From: Rhizobium tumorigenes
GTDB taxonomy: Bacteria; Pseudomonadota; Alphaproteobacteria; Rhizobiales; Rhizobiaceae
Length of the DNA stretch: 64,000 nt
Assembly: GCF_003240565.2 (NCBI RefSeq)
Contig: NZ_CP117255.1
Span: 3,525,501-3,589,500 of the forward strand
Direction of reading: 5' to 3'
The translations under genes were made by a program, and so were the position numbers. Positions 56,415-64,000 of the stretch are shown here, one piece after another; within the stretch, counting starts at the first letter, position 1; every line of letters begins with the position of its first letter. The notes under the pieces were generated by a model, which was given only the letters and a program-made list of their open reading frames with translations, did no database searches and was not told the DNA's origin.

Positions 56415-58289
56415 ATGAGCAATGTGAAATATCGCGGCGATATCGATGGCCTGCGTGCCGTCGCTGTCTTGTCGGTGATCCTCTACCATTTTCAGTCAGG
56501 GATTTTTCGCGGCGGCTTCGTCGGGGTCGATGTATTCTTCGTCATCTCCGGCTATCTGATCACCAGCATCATCAGCCGCGAGATGCTGGCCGGCCAGTTC
56601 TCCTTCATCAAATTCTATGAGCGGCGCGTGCGGCGCATATTTCCGGCGCTTGCCTTCATGCTGGTGGCGTCGGCCATCGCAGCCTTCGTGCTGCTTTACC
56701 CGTCGGAACTGATCGACTACTCGAAAAGCATCATCTCGACGCTGACCTTCACTTCCAACTTCTACTTCTACGGTTTTCGCGGCTATTTCCTCAGCGATGT
56801 CGAGACCAAGCCGCTGCTGCACACCTGGTCGTTGGCGGTCGAAGAGCAGTACTACATTTTCTTTCCACTGCTGCTGCTCGGCCTCTATCGCTTCCTGCCG
56901 CGCTTCGTCACTGCAGCTATCGCCGTCATGGCTGTCCTTTCCTTTGGCCTCGCGCTCTGGCTGATGCACACGCAGCAGCCAGCGGCCTTCTATTTCTCTC
57001 CACCGCGATTCTGGGAGATGCTGGCCGGATCGCTGCTGGCGCTGGCAAAGATCCCCGTCTTTCCGCAGCGCATCCTGCGCGAGGGTGCCGGCGCGGCTGG
57101 CCTGTTTCTGATCCTTGCCGCCGGCCTGCTCTACAAGCCGACGACGGCCTTTCCGGGCATGACAGCCCTTGCTCCGGTGCTCGGGGCGACGCTGGTCATC
57201 TATTCCGGCTCCGGTCCGGCAACCCTTGTCAGCCGGCTCCTGTCGCTCAGGCCGATGGTCTTCATCGGCCTGCTCTCCTATTCGCTCTACCTCTGGCACT
57301 GGCCGGTTGCCGTCTTCTATCATCTGTTTGTCGAGCGGCCACTCGAGCCGAAGGACATTGTCATCGTCGCGCCAATTACGGCGGTTCTTTCCTATGTGTC
57401 CTGGCGTTTCGTCGAGCAGCCTGCCCGTGACCGAGTTGCCGTACCGCCAAGGCGGCTGTGGATCGCGAATTTCGCGATCTCGGCGCTCGGTATTGTTTTC
57501 GGCCTCTGGTGCATCGTGGCGTCCGGCCTGCCGCTGCGCTTTTCGCCCGAGGTCGACCGGCTGGCGACCTACCTTCAATACGATGACCGTGCCGCCTACC
57601 GCCGTGGTACCTGTTTCCTCGATGGCGAACTGCAGACGCCGGCCGACTACGACACGCAGTCCTGCCTTCGCTTTTCGGACACAAAGCCGAACTACGTTCT
57701 GATCGGTGACAGCCACGGTGCCCACTGGTGGAGCGGTCTGAGCAAGACGATGACCGACGTCAATCTGATGCAGGCGACGTCGTCGGGCTGCAAGCCGCTG
57801 ATCTCGGGCAACGGGCTGAAAAATTGTCGCGCCTTTATGGAAGGTATCTATGACACGCTCGGCAAACAGCATCCTCAGGCCGTGATCATCTCGGCACGCT
57901 GGGTGGCAACCGACCTGCCGGACCTGCTTGCGACCATAGATCGGCTCAAGTCTTTCGGCAGCCGGGTCTACGTTCTCGGGCCGATCCCGGAATACAAGAT
58001 CGGACTGGCGCGCCTGCTGGCCACGCAGGCGCTTTGGGGCCCGGCAGACCTTACCCAGGAGAGGCGGGTGCCCGCCATGAAGACTATCGACGAACAGTTC
58101 GCCACTGCTCTGAAGACAACAGGTGCGACCTACGTCTCCATTTATGACCTGCTCTGCCCGCCCGGCACAGCCACATGTCAGACGACCACCGACTCCGGCG
58201 TGCCGATGCAGTGGGACTACGGCCATCTGACTGCGTCGGGATCCGTTGTCCTTGCCCGCCGTGTTGCACCGGAATTGATGCCGCACTGA
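56415..58289 (+). CDS. OafA/SGNH-type O-acetyltransferase (acyltransferase 3 plus SGNH domain)
   Basis: The 624-residue protein is a two-domain fusion. Residues 1 to about 340 are the membrane acyltransferase 3 unit, starting VKYRGDIDGLRAVAVLSVIL with the catalytic His in YHFQSGIFRGGFVGVDVFFV. Then HTWSLAVEEQYYIFFPLLLL follows. The C-terminal periplasmic SGNH hydrolase domain has NYVLIGDSHGAHWWSGLSK and DYGHLTASGSVVLARRVAP, with the Ser and Asp-x-x-His triad. OafA-like proteins acetylate polysaccharides outside the membrane. This is the largest of the four acylation genes in the locus. Confidence 0.92.
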   Translation: MSNVKYRGDIDGLRAVAVLSVILYHFQSGIFRGGFVGVDVFFVISGYLITSIISREMLAGQFSFIKFYERRVRRIFPALAFMLVASAIAAFVLLYPSELIDYSKSIISTLTFTSNFYFYGFRGYFLSDVETKPLLHTWSLAVEEQYYIFFPLLLLGLYRFLPRFVTAAIAVMAVLSFGLALWLMHTQQPAAFYFSPPRFWEMLAGSLLALAKIPVFPQRILREGAGAAGLFLILAAGLLYKPTTAFPGMTALAPVLGATLVIYSGSGPATLVSRLLSLRPMVFIGLLSYSLYLWHWPVAVFYHLFVERPLEPKDIVIVAPITAVLSYVSWRFVEQPARDRVAVPPRRLWIANFAISALGIVFGLWCIVASGLPLRFSPEVDRLATYLQYDDRAAYRRGTCFLDGELQTPADYDTQSCLRFSDTKPNYVLIGDSHGAHWWSGLSKTMTDVNLMQATSSGCKPLISGNGLKNCRAFMEGIYDTLGKQHPQAVIISARWVATDLPDLLATIDRLKSFGSRVYVLGPIPEYKIGLARLLATQALWGPADLTQERRVPAMKTIDEQFATALKTTGATYVSIYDLLCPPGTATCQTTTDSGVPMQWDYGHLTASGSVVLARRVAPELMPH

Positions 58290-58315
58290 AGTCGAAAATC
58301 ACCGAGGATTACCCC

Positions 58316-59263
58316 ATGAGCCACAGCCCTCTGAAAGCTTTCGCCACCGGTCTGCTATTCGTCTCTTTTGGAGCCCAGGCCTGGGCTGCGGAGGAGACGG
58401 TAACTTTGCCCGTTTCCTCCAAGCCGGCGACCGCGACATGCCAGCCGGCGACCGCAACCGGCGACGTGCCGGACGTGCACCTCACCCGCACGTTCTTCGA
58501 CAATTTCGACAAGCTGGATCTTTCCGACAAGAAATGGACGCCGCACTACGATGGCGACTATAGCTGGATGACGAAGCGCACGTTGCAAGGCAACAAGGAG
58601 CAGGAAATATACGTCGATCCGGGCTACAAGGGGCAGGGACAGACGCCGGTCGGGATTAATCCCTTCAAGATCAAGGACGGCGTGCTCTCGATTATTGGCG
58701 AGCGGACCCCCGACCAGTTCAAGCAGGCGCTCTACAATTACCAGTTCACGTCGGGTGTGCTGACGACCCGCCAGTCGTTCTCCCAGACCTACGGCTATTT
58801 CGAGATGCGCGCCAAGATCCCGGCTGGCAAGGGGCTCTGGCCGGCCTTCTGGCTGCTGCCGACCGACAAGAACAAATGGCCGCCTGAGCTGGATATTCTC
58901 GAGGTCGTCGGCCAGCAGTCCGACAAGATGGTGATGACCGCCCACTGGAAGGCCGGCGGTACCGGCGCCTATCAGCATTCCGGCTGCCGTGTGCCGTTTG
59001 CGCAGGCGACCACGGGTTTCCATACGTTCGGTGTGCTCTGGCAGCCGGATCGCCTGACTTGGTATATCGACCGCAAGCCGGTGCAGGTCCTGACAACGCC
59101 ACCCGGCTATGACATACCGATGTACATGATCGTCAACCTGGCAATCGGCGGCAAGATGGTCGGTGTAGCAGATGCAGAAACGCCGCTGCCTGCCGCCTTC
59201 CAGATCGACAAGATTGCTGCCTACCAGATTGACGGGTTGCCACACCCCGGAGCGAATAAATGA
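58316..59263 (+). CDS. exoK: GH16 family endo-beta-glucanase, ExoK-like
   Basis: The 315-residue protein begins with a signal peptide (ATGLLFVSFGAQAWA). The GH16 domain contains the catalytic signature PPELDILEVVG (ELDILE), preceded by YGYFEMRAKIPAGKGLWPAF. ExoK-type glycanases cleave nascent succinoglycan into shorter chains. Here it is likely exported and trims the locus polymer. A four-base overlap (ATGA) joins it to the exoQ-like gene. Confidence 0.9.
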   Translation: MSHSPLKAFATGLLFVSFGAQAWAAEETVTLPVSSKPATATCQPATATGDVPDVHLTRTFFDNFDKLDLSDKKWTPHYDGDYSWMTKRTLQGNKEQEIYVDPGYKGQGQTPVGINPFKIKDGVLSIIGERTPDQFKQALYNYQFTSGVLTTRQSFSQTYGYFEMRAKIPAGKGLWPAFWLLPTDKNKWPPELDILEVVGQQSDKMVMTAHWKAGGTGAYQHSGCRVPFAQATTGFHTFGVLWQPDRLTWYIDRKPVQVLTTPPGYDIPMYMIVNLAIGGKMVGVADAETPLPAAFQIDKIAAYQIDGLPHPGANK

Positions 59264-60591
59264 CGCAGGCCTACATGGCTGAGGACGTCTATACACCGAT
59301 CTCGATGAAAGAGCGCGACTTGCCCGTGCTGGTAAGGCTGGGGCTGGTCGTGCTGCTCGTTCTCTGCCTGATCCAGTTTTCCGGCGCCTGGTACTGGGGC
59401 GGGGTGGACCTGACGCAGGAAGACCTGGAGGGGGTACAGCCCTTCGGCGTGCCTTTCCGCTATGGCGTATGGTTGTCGATCAGTATTGCCATCTTCTATT
59501 ATTTCACTTCCCATTCCTACAAAGCTGTCGGCACTGCGCTGATGCCGTTCCTGCCCTTCGTCGGTATGGGCTTGATCTCCGGCGTGCAGGGGTTCTCGTT
59601 CATCACCTCGTTTCGCATCGAGATCTTCTGGCTGCTGATGGCCCTGAGCGGCACCATCATCGGCTTGCTTTTGCCTGCCAACCTCATGGCCCGGGTGATG
59701 TCACGATATCTGACCGTCATTCTCATCCTGTCGATCGTGCTGGTCATCGCTATCCCGAAGGCCGGCACGGAGGTGTACGGCGGCGCCAGCGTCTGGAAGG
59801 GAGCGTTCCAGCAGAAGAACTACCTCGGCGCCCTTGCCATGTGGGCGGCCGTCTTCGCCTTTTTCTTCTCGAAGGCCGTCGGCCGCTGGAAAAGCCTGCT
59901 GTTGTTTCTGGTTGCCGCCATATGCCTGGTCGGCTCGGACTCGAAAGGGTCTCTTGCGGTCGCCTTTGCCGCCATCGGCTACTATGTGCTGCTGATGTCC
60001 ATGTCGAGGTCGCGGCTGTCGCCCTTTATCGGATCGGCGGCGCTGATCGGCACTGTCCTGCTCCTGGCGGTGGGCGTCTATTTTCTTTGGGTTCCGATTA
60101 CCGGCGCATTCGGTCGCGATGCCACGCTGACGGGACGAACGGATATCTGGATGGCCTATCTCGCCCGCGTGGTGGACCACTGGTTCCTGGGGCAAGGTCC
60201 CGGCGCCTTTACCTCCGTGTCTCCAGTGACCGAAGACCTGTTCTACCAACTGGCCGCGCTTGGCTCCATTCGCCAGCCCCATAACATTTTCATCGCGGTG
60301 GTCGGCGACGGCGGCGTGGTCGGGCTATTTCTGTTCGTGTCCGCGCTCTTTTACGTGGCTTTCGTGCTGCCGTTCCAGAAGCGGACATTCGAGGCGCGTC
60401 TCTGCGCAATCGGCGCCTTCCTCATCATTGTCGGCGGTATGGTCGAGGGCCGTGTCGGATACAATGCCAGCCTCGACAGCTTCTTCCTCTCGCTGCTGCT
60501 TGCCGCCAGGGTCCGGGCAGAGCGTGCAGTTTTGCGGCGCCAGCGGCAATCCCAGGTCGCGACCGATGAGGATGCCCTGCTGGCGCCGTAA
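59260..60591 (+). CDS. exoQ: O-antigen ligase/polymerase family protein, ExoQ-like (Wzy)
   Basis: The 443-residue protein has about 11 membrane helices with a large periplasmic loop containing KAGTEVYGGASVWKGAFQQK and NYLGALAMWAAVFAFFFSKA, and the Wzy_C-like GRDATLTGRTDIWMAYLARV. It resembles ExoQ, which polymerises succinoglycan repeat units. It ends the plus-strand half of the locus and converges with the sugar permease gene 21 bases away. Confidence 0.87.
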   Translation: MTQAYMAEDVYTPISMKERDLPVLVRLGLVVLLVLCLIQFSGAWYWGGVDLTQEDLEGVQPFGVPFRYGVWLSISIAIFYYFTSHSYKAVGTALMPFLPFVGMGLISGVQGFSFITSFRIEIFWLLMALSGTIIGLLLPANLMARVMSRYLTVILILSIVLVIAIPKAGTEVYGGASVWKGAFQQKNYLGALAMWAAVFAFFFSKAVGRWKSLLLFLVAAICLVGSDSKGSLAVAFAAIGYYVLLMSMSRSRLSPFIGSAALIGTVLLLAVGVYFLWVPITGAFGRDATLTGRTDIWMAYLARVVDHWFLGQGPGAFTSVSPVTEDLFYQLAALGSIRQPHNIFIAVVGDGGVVGLFLFVSALFYVAFVLPFQKRTFEARLCAIGAFLIIVGGMVEGRVGYNASLDSFFLSLLLAARVRAERAVLRRQRQSQVATDEDALLAP

Positions 60592-60611
60592 GTCTCAGGA
60601 CTGTCCGGGAA

Positions 60612-61583
60612 TTAACCCCGACGCCGGCGTAACTGGTCGAAATAGACGATCAGGATGATCAGGAAACCGGTGATGACGCGCTGCCAGAACGAATTCAGGT
60701 TGAGCAAGTTAGCACCGTTGTTGATGGTGGCGAGTATGAAGGCGCCGATCAGCGGGCCGTAAGCTGTGCCCACGGCTCCAAACAGGCTGGTGCCGCCGAT
60801 AACGCTCGAAGCGATTGCCTGCAGTTCCCAGCCATCGGCTTGCGTTGCATTGCCGATGGCGATGCGCGAGGCAAGCAGCACGCCGACAAAGGCAGCGAAG
60901 GTCCCGGAGAGAATGTAGGCGAGGTAGATCATGCCCTTGACGTTGACGCCGGAGAGCCGGGCTGCTTCGGGGTTCGAGCCGACGGCGAAGAGATAACGGC
61001 CCCAGCGGCTAAGATGCAGGAAGACGAAGGCCGGTACTGCCATGACGATCACCATCCAGAACAGGCTCGGAACGCCCAGGAAATCTGCCCGGGCAAAGTT
61101 GCTGAAGGCTTCATTGGTGATGTTGATCGACGATCCGTTGGTGATCAAGAGGCCAATGCCGCGCAGCGACGTCAGCGTCGCCAACGTGATGATGAACGGC
61201 GGCAGGCCCATGCGGACGATACCGAAGCCATGGAAGGCGCCGATCAGCGTTCCAAACAGCAGCGTGATGATGATGGAAGCCCAGACGGGCACGCCCGCCT
61301 GCAGCAGCCAGGCAATGATGACCCCGGCAAAGCCGACGATGGCGCCGACCGAAAGGTCGATGCCGGCCGTGATGATCACGAATGTCTGCCCGAGGGCCAG
61401 GATGGCCGTCATTGAGCCCTGACGCAGCAGGTTGCTGATGTTCAGCGACGTCCAGAAGCTGTCGGTCGCAAAAGCCAGCACCAGCCAGAGGAAAAGCAGC
61501 AGACCGATCAGCGTCAGGCTGAAGAGGATGTTCATCCGCTTGCGGGGGACGGGCGCGGCGGCTTCTGTAGGAGTGACTGTCAT
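60612..61583 (-). CDS. CUT2 sugar ABC transporter permease (RbsC-like)
   Basis: The 323-residue inner-membrane protein has about nine helices, beginning NILFSLTLIGLLLFLWLVLA. It shows RbsC/AraH family segments TAILALGQTFVIITAGIDLS, VGAIVGFAGVIIAWLLQAGV and AIASSVIGGTSLFGAVGTAY. It forms the import channel for a pentose or hexose with the ATPase gene 26 bases upstream. Which sugar is not evident. Confidence 0.94.
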   Translation of the reverse strand: MTVTPTEAAAPVPRKRMNILFSLTLIGLLLFLWLVLAFATDSFWTSLNISNLLRQGSMTAILALGQTFVIITAGIDLSVGAIVGFAGVIIAWLLQAGVPVWASIIITLLFGTLIGAFHGFGIVRMGLPPFIITLATLTSLRGIGLLITNGSSINITNEAFSNFARADFLGVPSLFWMVIVMAVPAFVFLHLSRWGRYLFAVGSNPEAARLSGVNVKGMIYLAYILSGTFAAFVGVLLASRIAIGNATQADGWELQAIASSVIGGTSLFGAVGTAYGPLIGAFILATINNGANLLNLNSFWQRVITGFLIILIVYFDQLRRRRG

Positions 61584-61609
61584 CGAATTCTTCCCTTAAT
61601 ATTGATGTC

Positions 61610-63163
61610 TCAGGCGCCGATGGCTTCGCCGAGGACTTCCTCGTGCGATGCGGCATGGAAATCATGGCTTGCCACCAGATGGCCGCTACGGAAGACGTGC
61701 AGCCTGTCTGCCAGCTCATAGACTTCCGGCAAATAGGAGGAGATCAGTATGATGCCCGCTCCTTCCTTGAGGAGCTTCGCGAACAGCCGGTAGATTTCCG
61801 CCTTTGTGCCGACATCGACTCCGACCGTGGGTTCGTCGAAGATGAAGAGCTTGGCGCCGTGGCTCAGCCATTTGCCGATCACCACCTTCTGTTGGTTGCC
61901 TCCCGACATGCTGGACGCGGGCACGCGCCTGGTCGGCGTCTTGATGCTGAGGTCGCGGATCTGCTTGTCGGCATTGGCAGCCTCCTTGCCGCGGTTGATC
62001 ACCGGCCCCATGCTCAGCCGCTGGAACACCGGCAGATTGATGTTGAGCCCGATCGGCAGGTTGAGGCAGAGCCCTTGGTCGCGCCGGCTCTCCGGGGCAA
62101 GCGCGATGCCAAGGGCCATGGCGTTCCGTTCGTTCTTGATGTCGACCTTGTTGCCCATCCAGTGGATTTCACCGGCCGTTTTCTTTTCGCGACCGTAGAG
62201 GCCGAGCACGAACTCGCTGCGACCGGCGCCGATCAAACCATAGAGGCCGACGATCTGGCCGGCCTTGACGGTCAGGGAAACGTCTTCGAAGCCCGGTCCG
62301 GAAAGGCCGCGAACATCAAGGATCGTCTCGCCGATCGGGATATCTTCCTTGTGGTAGATCTGCTCGATCGAACGGTTGATCATCATCGTGATCAGCTCTT
62401 CGTCGTTCGTCTCGCCGATCAGGCGCGTGCCGACATGCGTACCATCGCGCAGCACGGACACGCGGTCGGCAAGCTCGAAAACCTCTTCCATGCGATGGCT
62501 GATATAGACAATGGTGACGCCCTCTGCCTGGAGGCGGCGGATCAGCTTGAAAAGCTGCGTCGATTCCTGGCGGGTCAGATAGGCAGTCGGCTCGTCGAAG
62601 ATCAGGAACTGCGTGCCGCGCATCGCCGCGCGCGCTGTCGCCACCAGTTGCTGTTGGCCGATCGTCAGGGAGTTTAGCGGAGCAGCGGCGGGGAGGCCGA
62701 AGCCGAGGTCATTCAGCACAGTCTGCGCCATCTTCTCCATCTGCTTCTTCCGCATCAGACCGAAGCGGCTGACCTCGTCACCGAGAAACAGATTGGCTGC
62801 CACCGAGAGATGCTGGCACAGTACCACTTCCTGATGGACGGCGTTGATGCCGCGCTCGATAGCCTCGTTCGGCGTCGATAGCGCGACTGGATGTCCGCAC
62901 CAGTGGATTTCGCCTGACGTCCGGCCGATGACGCCGGTCAGAAGCTTGATCAGCGTTGATTTGCCTGCCCCGTTTTCCCCGACGATGGCGTGGATTTCGC
63001 CGGCAAGGAATGTCAGCGTCGCAGGCTTCAGCGCCTGAACCGAGCCGTAGTTCTTTTGCAGCGCCTTCAGTTCGAGAATGGGGGAACCTGGCGGAACACG
63101 GTTTGCTTCTTTCAGCGCGGTGCGGTCATCGTGACGATGACTGACCTCTTCCAATCCGGCCAT
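61610..63163 (-). CDS. CUT2 sugar ABC transporter ATPase (RbsA-like)
   Basis: The 517-residue protein has two ATPase domains. The first has Walker A IVGENGAGKSTLIKLLTGVI and the degenerate signature LNSLTIGQQQLVATARAAMR with Walker B FLIFDEPTAYLT. The second has the altered Walker A LYGLIGAGRSEFVLGLYGRE, the signature SSMSGGNQQKVVIGKWLSHG and Walker B FIFDEPTVGVDVG. This asymmetry is typical of RbsA/MglA/XylG. The start lies 128 bases from the binding-protein stop, with a terminator between. Confidence 0.95.
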   Translation of the reverse strand: MAGLEEVSHRHDDRTALKEANRVPPGSPILELKALQKNYGSVQALKPATLTFLAGEIHAIVGENGAGKSTLIKLLTGVIGRTSGEIHWCGHPVALSTPNEAIERGINAVHQEVVLCQHLSVAANLFLGDEVSRFGLMRKKQMEKMAQTVLNDLGFGLPAAAPLNSLTIGQQQLVATARAAMRGTQFLIFDEPTAYLTRQESTQLFKLIRRLQAEGVTIVYISHRMEEVFELADRVSVLRDGTHVGTRLIGETNDEELITMMINRSIEQIYHKEDIPIGETILDVRGLSGPGFEDVSLTVKAGQIVGLYGLIGAGRSEFVLGLYGREKKTAGEIHWMGNKVDIKNERNAMALGIALAPESRRDQGLCLNLPIGLNINLPVFQRLSMGPVINRGKEAANADKQIRDLSIKTPTRRVPASSMSGGNQQKVVIGKWLSHGAKLFIFDEPTVGVDVGTKAEIYRLFAKLLKEGAGIILISSYLPEVYELADRLHVFRSGHLVASHDFHAASHEEVLGEAIGA

Positions 63164-63246
63164 GGGGCTATCCTCTCAATTGCGGCCAATGCCGTTCTTT
63201 TCCGGGCATCGTTCGCATTTCTCCAAACGGCAGTTTCTTGTCAGGT

Positions 63247-63276
63247 AAAAAGGCCGCGCAGGTTTCCGCGCGGCCT
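63247..63276 (-). terminator. Rho-independent terminator or attenuator between binding-protein and ATPase genes
   Basis: On the minus strand a perfect 9-base stem (AGGCCGCGC / GCGCGGCCT, 8-base loop) is followed by T residues (five counting the stem end). Partial termination here would make binding-protein mRNA more abundant than ATPase/permease mRNA, as often seen in ABC operons. Confidence 0.82.
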
Positions 63277-63291
63277 CCAGTGTCAGTTGGC

Positions 63292-64000
63292 TTACTTCAG
63301 CTTCGGGTTCAAAAGAGCGTCGATCTTCGGCTCGCTCATGTTCGCCTTGGTCACGAGGTTGGCGCCGGTGTCGACGGTAGCCTCGACCTTTTCACCCTTG
63401 GAGACGGCAAGTGCTGTCTTGATGCCATCATAACCCATGCGGTAGGGGTCCTGAACGACGAGGCCTGCGATGGCGCCGTTTTTCAGGAAGCCGATGGTCT
63501 TGTCGTCGCTGTCGAAGCCGATGACCTTGACCTTGTCGCCGAGCTTGTTTTCAGCGATTGCCTGGCCAACGCCCTGTGCCATGATCAGGTTCGAGGCAAA
63601 GACGCCTACGATCTTCGGGTTCGACGTGATCAGGTCGGTCATGATGTTGAGGCCGGTTGTTGCCTGGCCGTCGGCATACTTGTCAGCAACAACCTTGAGG
63701 CCCGGATACTTGGTCTTGATTTCATCCAGGAAGCCGGCGCGGCGCTGCTCGAGAGAGCCGGCACCGGGGGTGTTGGTGATGATGACGACATCGCCTTCTT
63801 CCTTGCCGGTCATACCCTTGATGGCAGCAGCAAGACCGTCGGCAGCAATGCGGCCGCCTTGTGTGTTGTCGGTCGTCAGGAACGACTTGAACGCCTTGGA
63901 GTCGGCGCCGGAATCGATCCCGATGATCGGAACGGACTTGGCGGCTTCATCGATCGGCTTGCCGAGTGCCTTGGACTCGGTCGGCGAGATGACGATGGCA
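63292..64000 (-). CDS. Periplasmic sugar-binding protein of second CUT2 system (N-terminus cut by window edge)
   Basis: The visible 235 C-terminal residues belong to a periplasmic binding protein 4 domain. They run from AIVISPTESKALGKPIDEAA through PIIGIDSGADSKAFKSFLTT and TGLNIMTDLITSNPKIVGVF to the end at KIDALLNPKLK. The frame is open to the window edge, so the signal peptide and first lobe start lie beyond 64000. An internal ATG at 63811-63813 is not the start. It is the first gene of this second ABC operon. Ribose-like substrate is a family-level guess only. Confidence 0.93.
   Translation of the reverse strand, partial: AIVISPTESKALGKPIDEAAKSVPIIGIDSGADSKAFKSFLTTDNTQGGRIAADGLAAAIKGMTGKEEGDVVIITNTPGAGSLEQRRAGFLDEIKTKYPGLKVVADKYADGQATTGLNIMTDLITSNPKIVGVFASNLIMAQGVGQAIAENKLGDKVKVIGFDSDDKTIGFLKNGAIAGLVVQDPYRMGYDGIKTALAVSKGEKVEATVDTGANLVTKANMSEPKIDALLNPKLK

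Noticed and set aside
56496..58286. 596-codon open frame on the minus strand
   Set aside because: It is the antisense of the OafA/SGNH gene, whose membrane and SGNH motifs are clear. No domain is visible in the antisense frame.

Overview
The window is GC-rich alphaproteobacterial chromosome, most likely from the Rhizobiaceae (Rhizobium, Agrobacterium or Neorhizobium type). This is inferred from the gene repertoire: a PmtA-type phospholipid N-methyltransferase, an aerobic cobFGHIJKLM cluster, succinoglycan-like exo genes, OtsAB, and two CUT2 sugar ABC systems with linked GntR/FadR regulators. I saw no rRNA, tRNA, CRISPR array, insertion sequence or phage gene. Both ends cut through genes of ABC transport operons.

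Positions 1-6.7 kb hold a carbohydrate-acid catabolic locus. On the minus strand, from right to left, it encodes a RuBisCO-like protein, a four-carbon acid sugar kinase, an ApnO-like dehydrogenase/isomerase, a periplasmic sugar-binding protein, a DUF2291 lipoprotein and a CUT2 ATPase cut by the edge. A FadR/NanR-type regulator diverges from them. The set matches the D-apiose/D-apionate route (oxidoisomerase, kinase, RuBisCO-like enzyme). A nearly identical 17-bp motif precedes both transcription units and is the best candidate operator. RNA hairpins around the binding-protein gene suggest differential expression.

Positions 6.7-34.3 kb are mostly housekeeping genes: pmtA, a histidine phosphatase, pyrF and a DUF1330 gene; dnaN; rsmI followed by a frameshifted yraN; gshB; yifB; cysK; dut; prfC; otsBA; coaBC and a J-domain gene. 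Interspersed are regulator-transporter pairs: a membrane-anchored AraC protein diverging from a secreted protein gene, FadR with a CynX/NimT-type MFS transporter (with a 37-bp palindrome in front), and LysR with a YnfM-like MFS transporter. There is also a pirin, a class II amidotransferase and an orphan glycosyltransferase.

Positions 34.5-41.6 kb carry the aerobic cobalamin genes cobF to cobM. All are on the plus strand except cobK, which is inverted, overlaps cobJ tail-to-tail and shares a CATG start with cobL. One EamA-type exporter gene flanks the cluster on each side. I could not recognise a cobalamin riboswitch.

Positions 42.6-60.6 kb are an exopolysaccharide locus of Wzx/Wzy type: tyrosine autokinase/co-polymerase, outer-membrane export lipoprotein, flippase, ExoQ-like polymerase, ExoK-like GH16 glycanase, ExoA- and ExoL-like and two further glycosyltransferases, a DUF6492 protein, and four predicted acyl-transfer proteins. 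No priming sugar transferase (ExoY/WbaP type) is visible, so initiation must be encoded elsewhere. The window ends with a second CUT2 sugar ABC operon at 60.6-64 kb.
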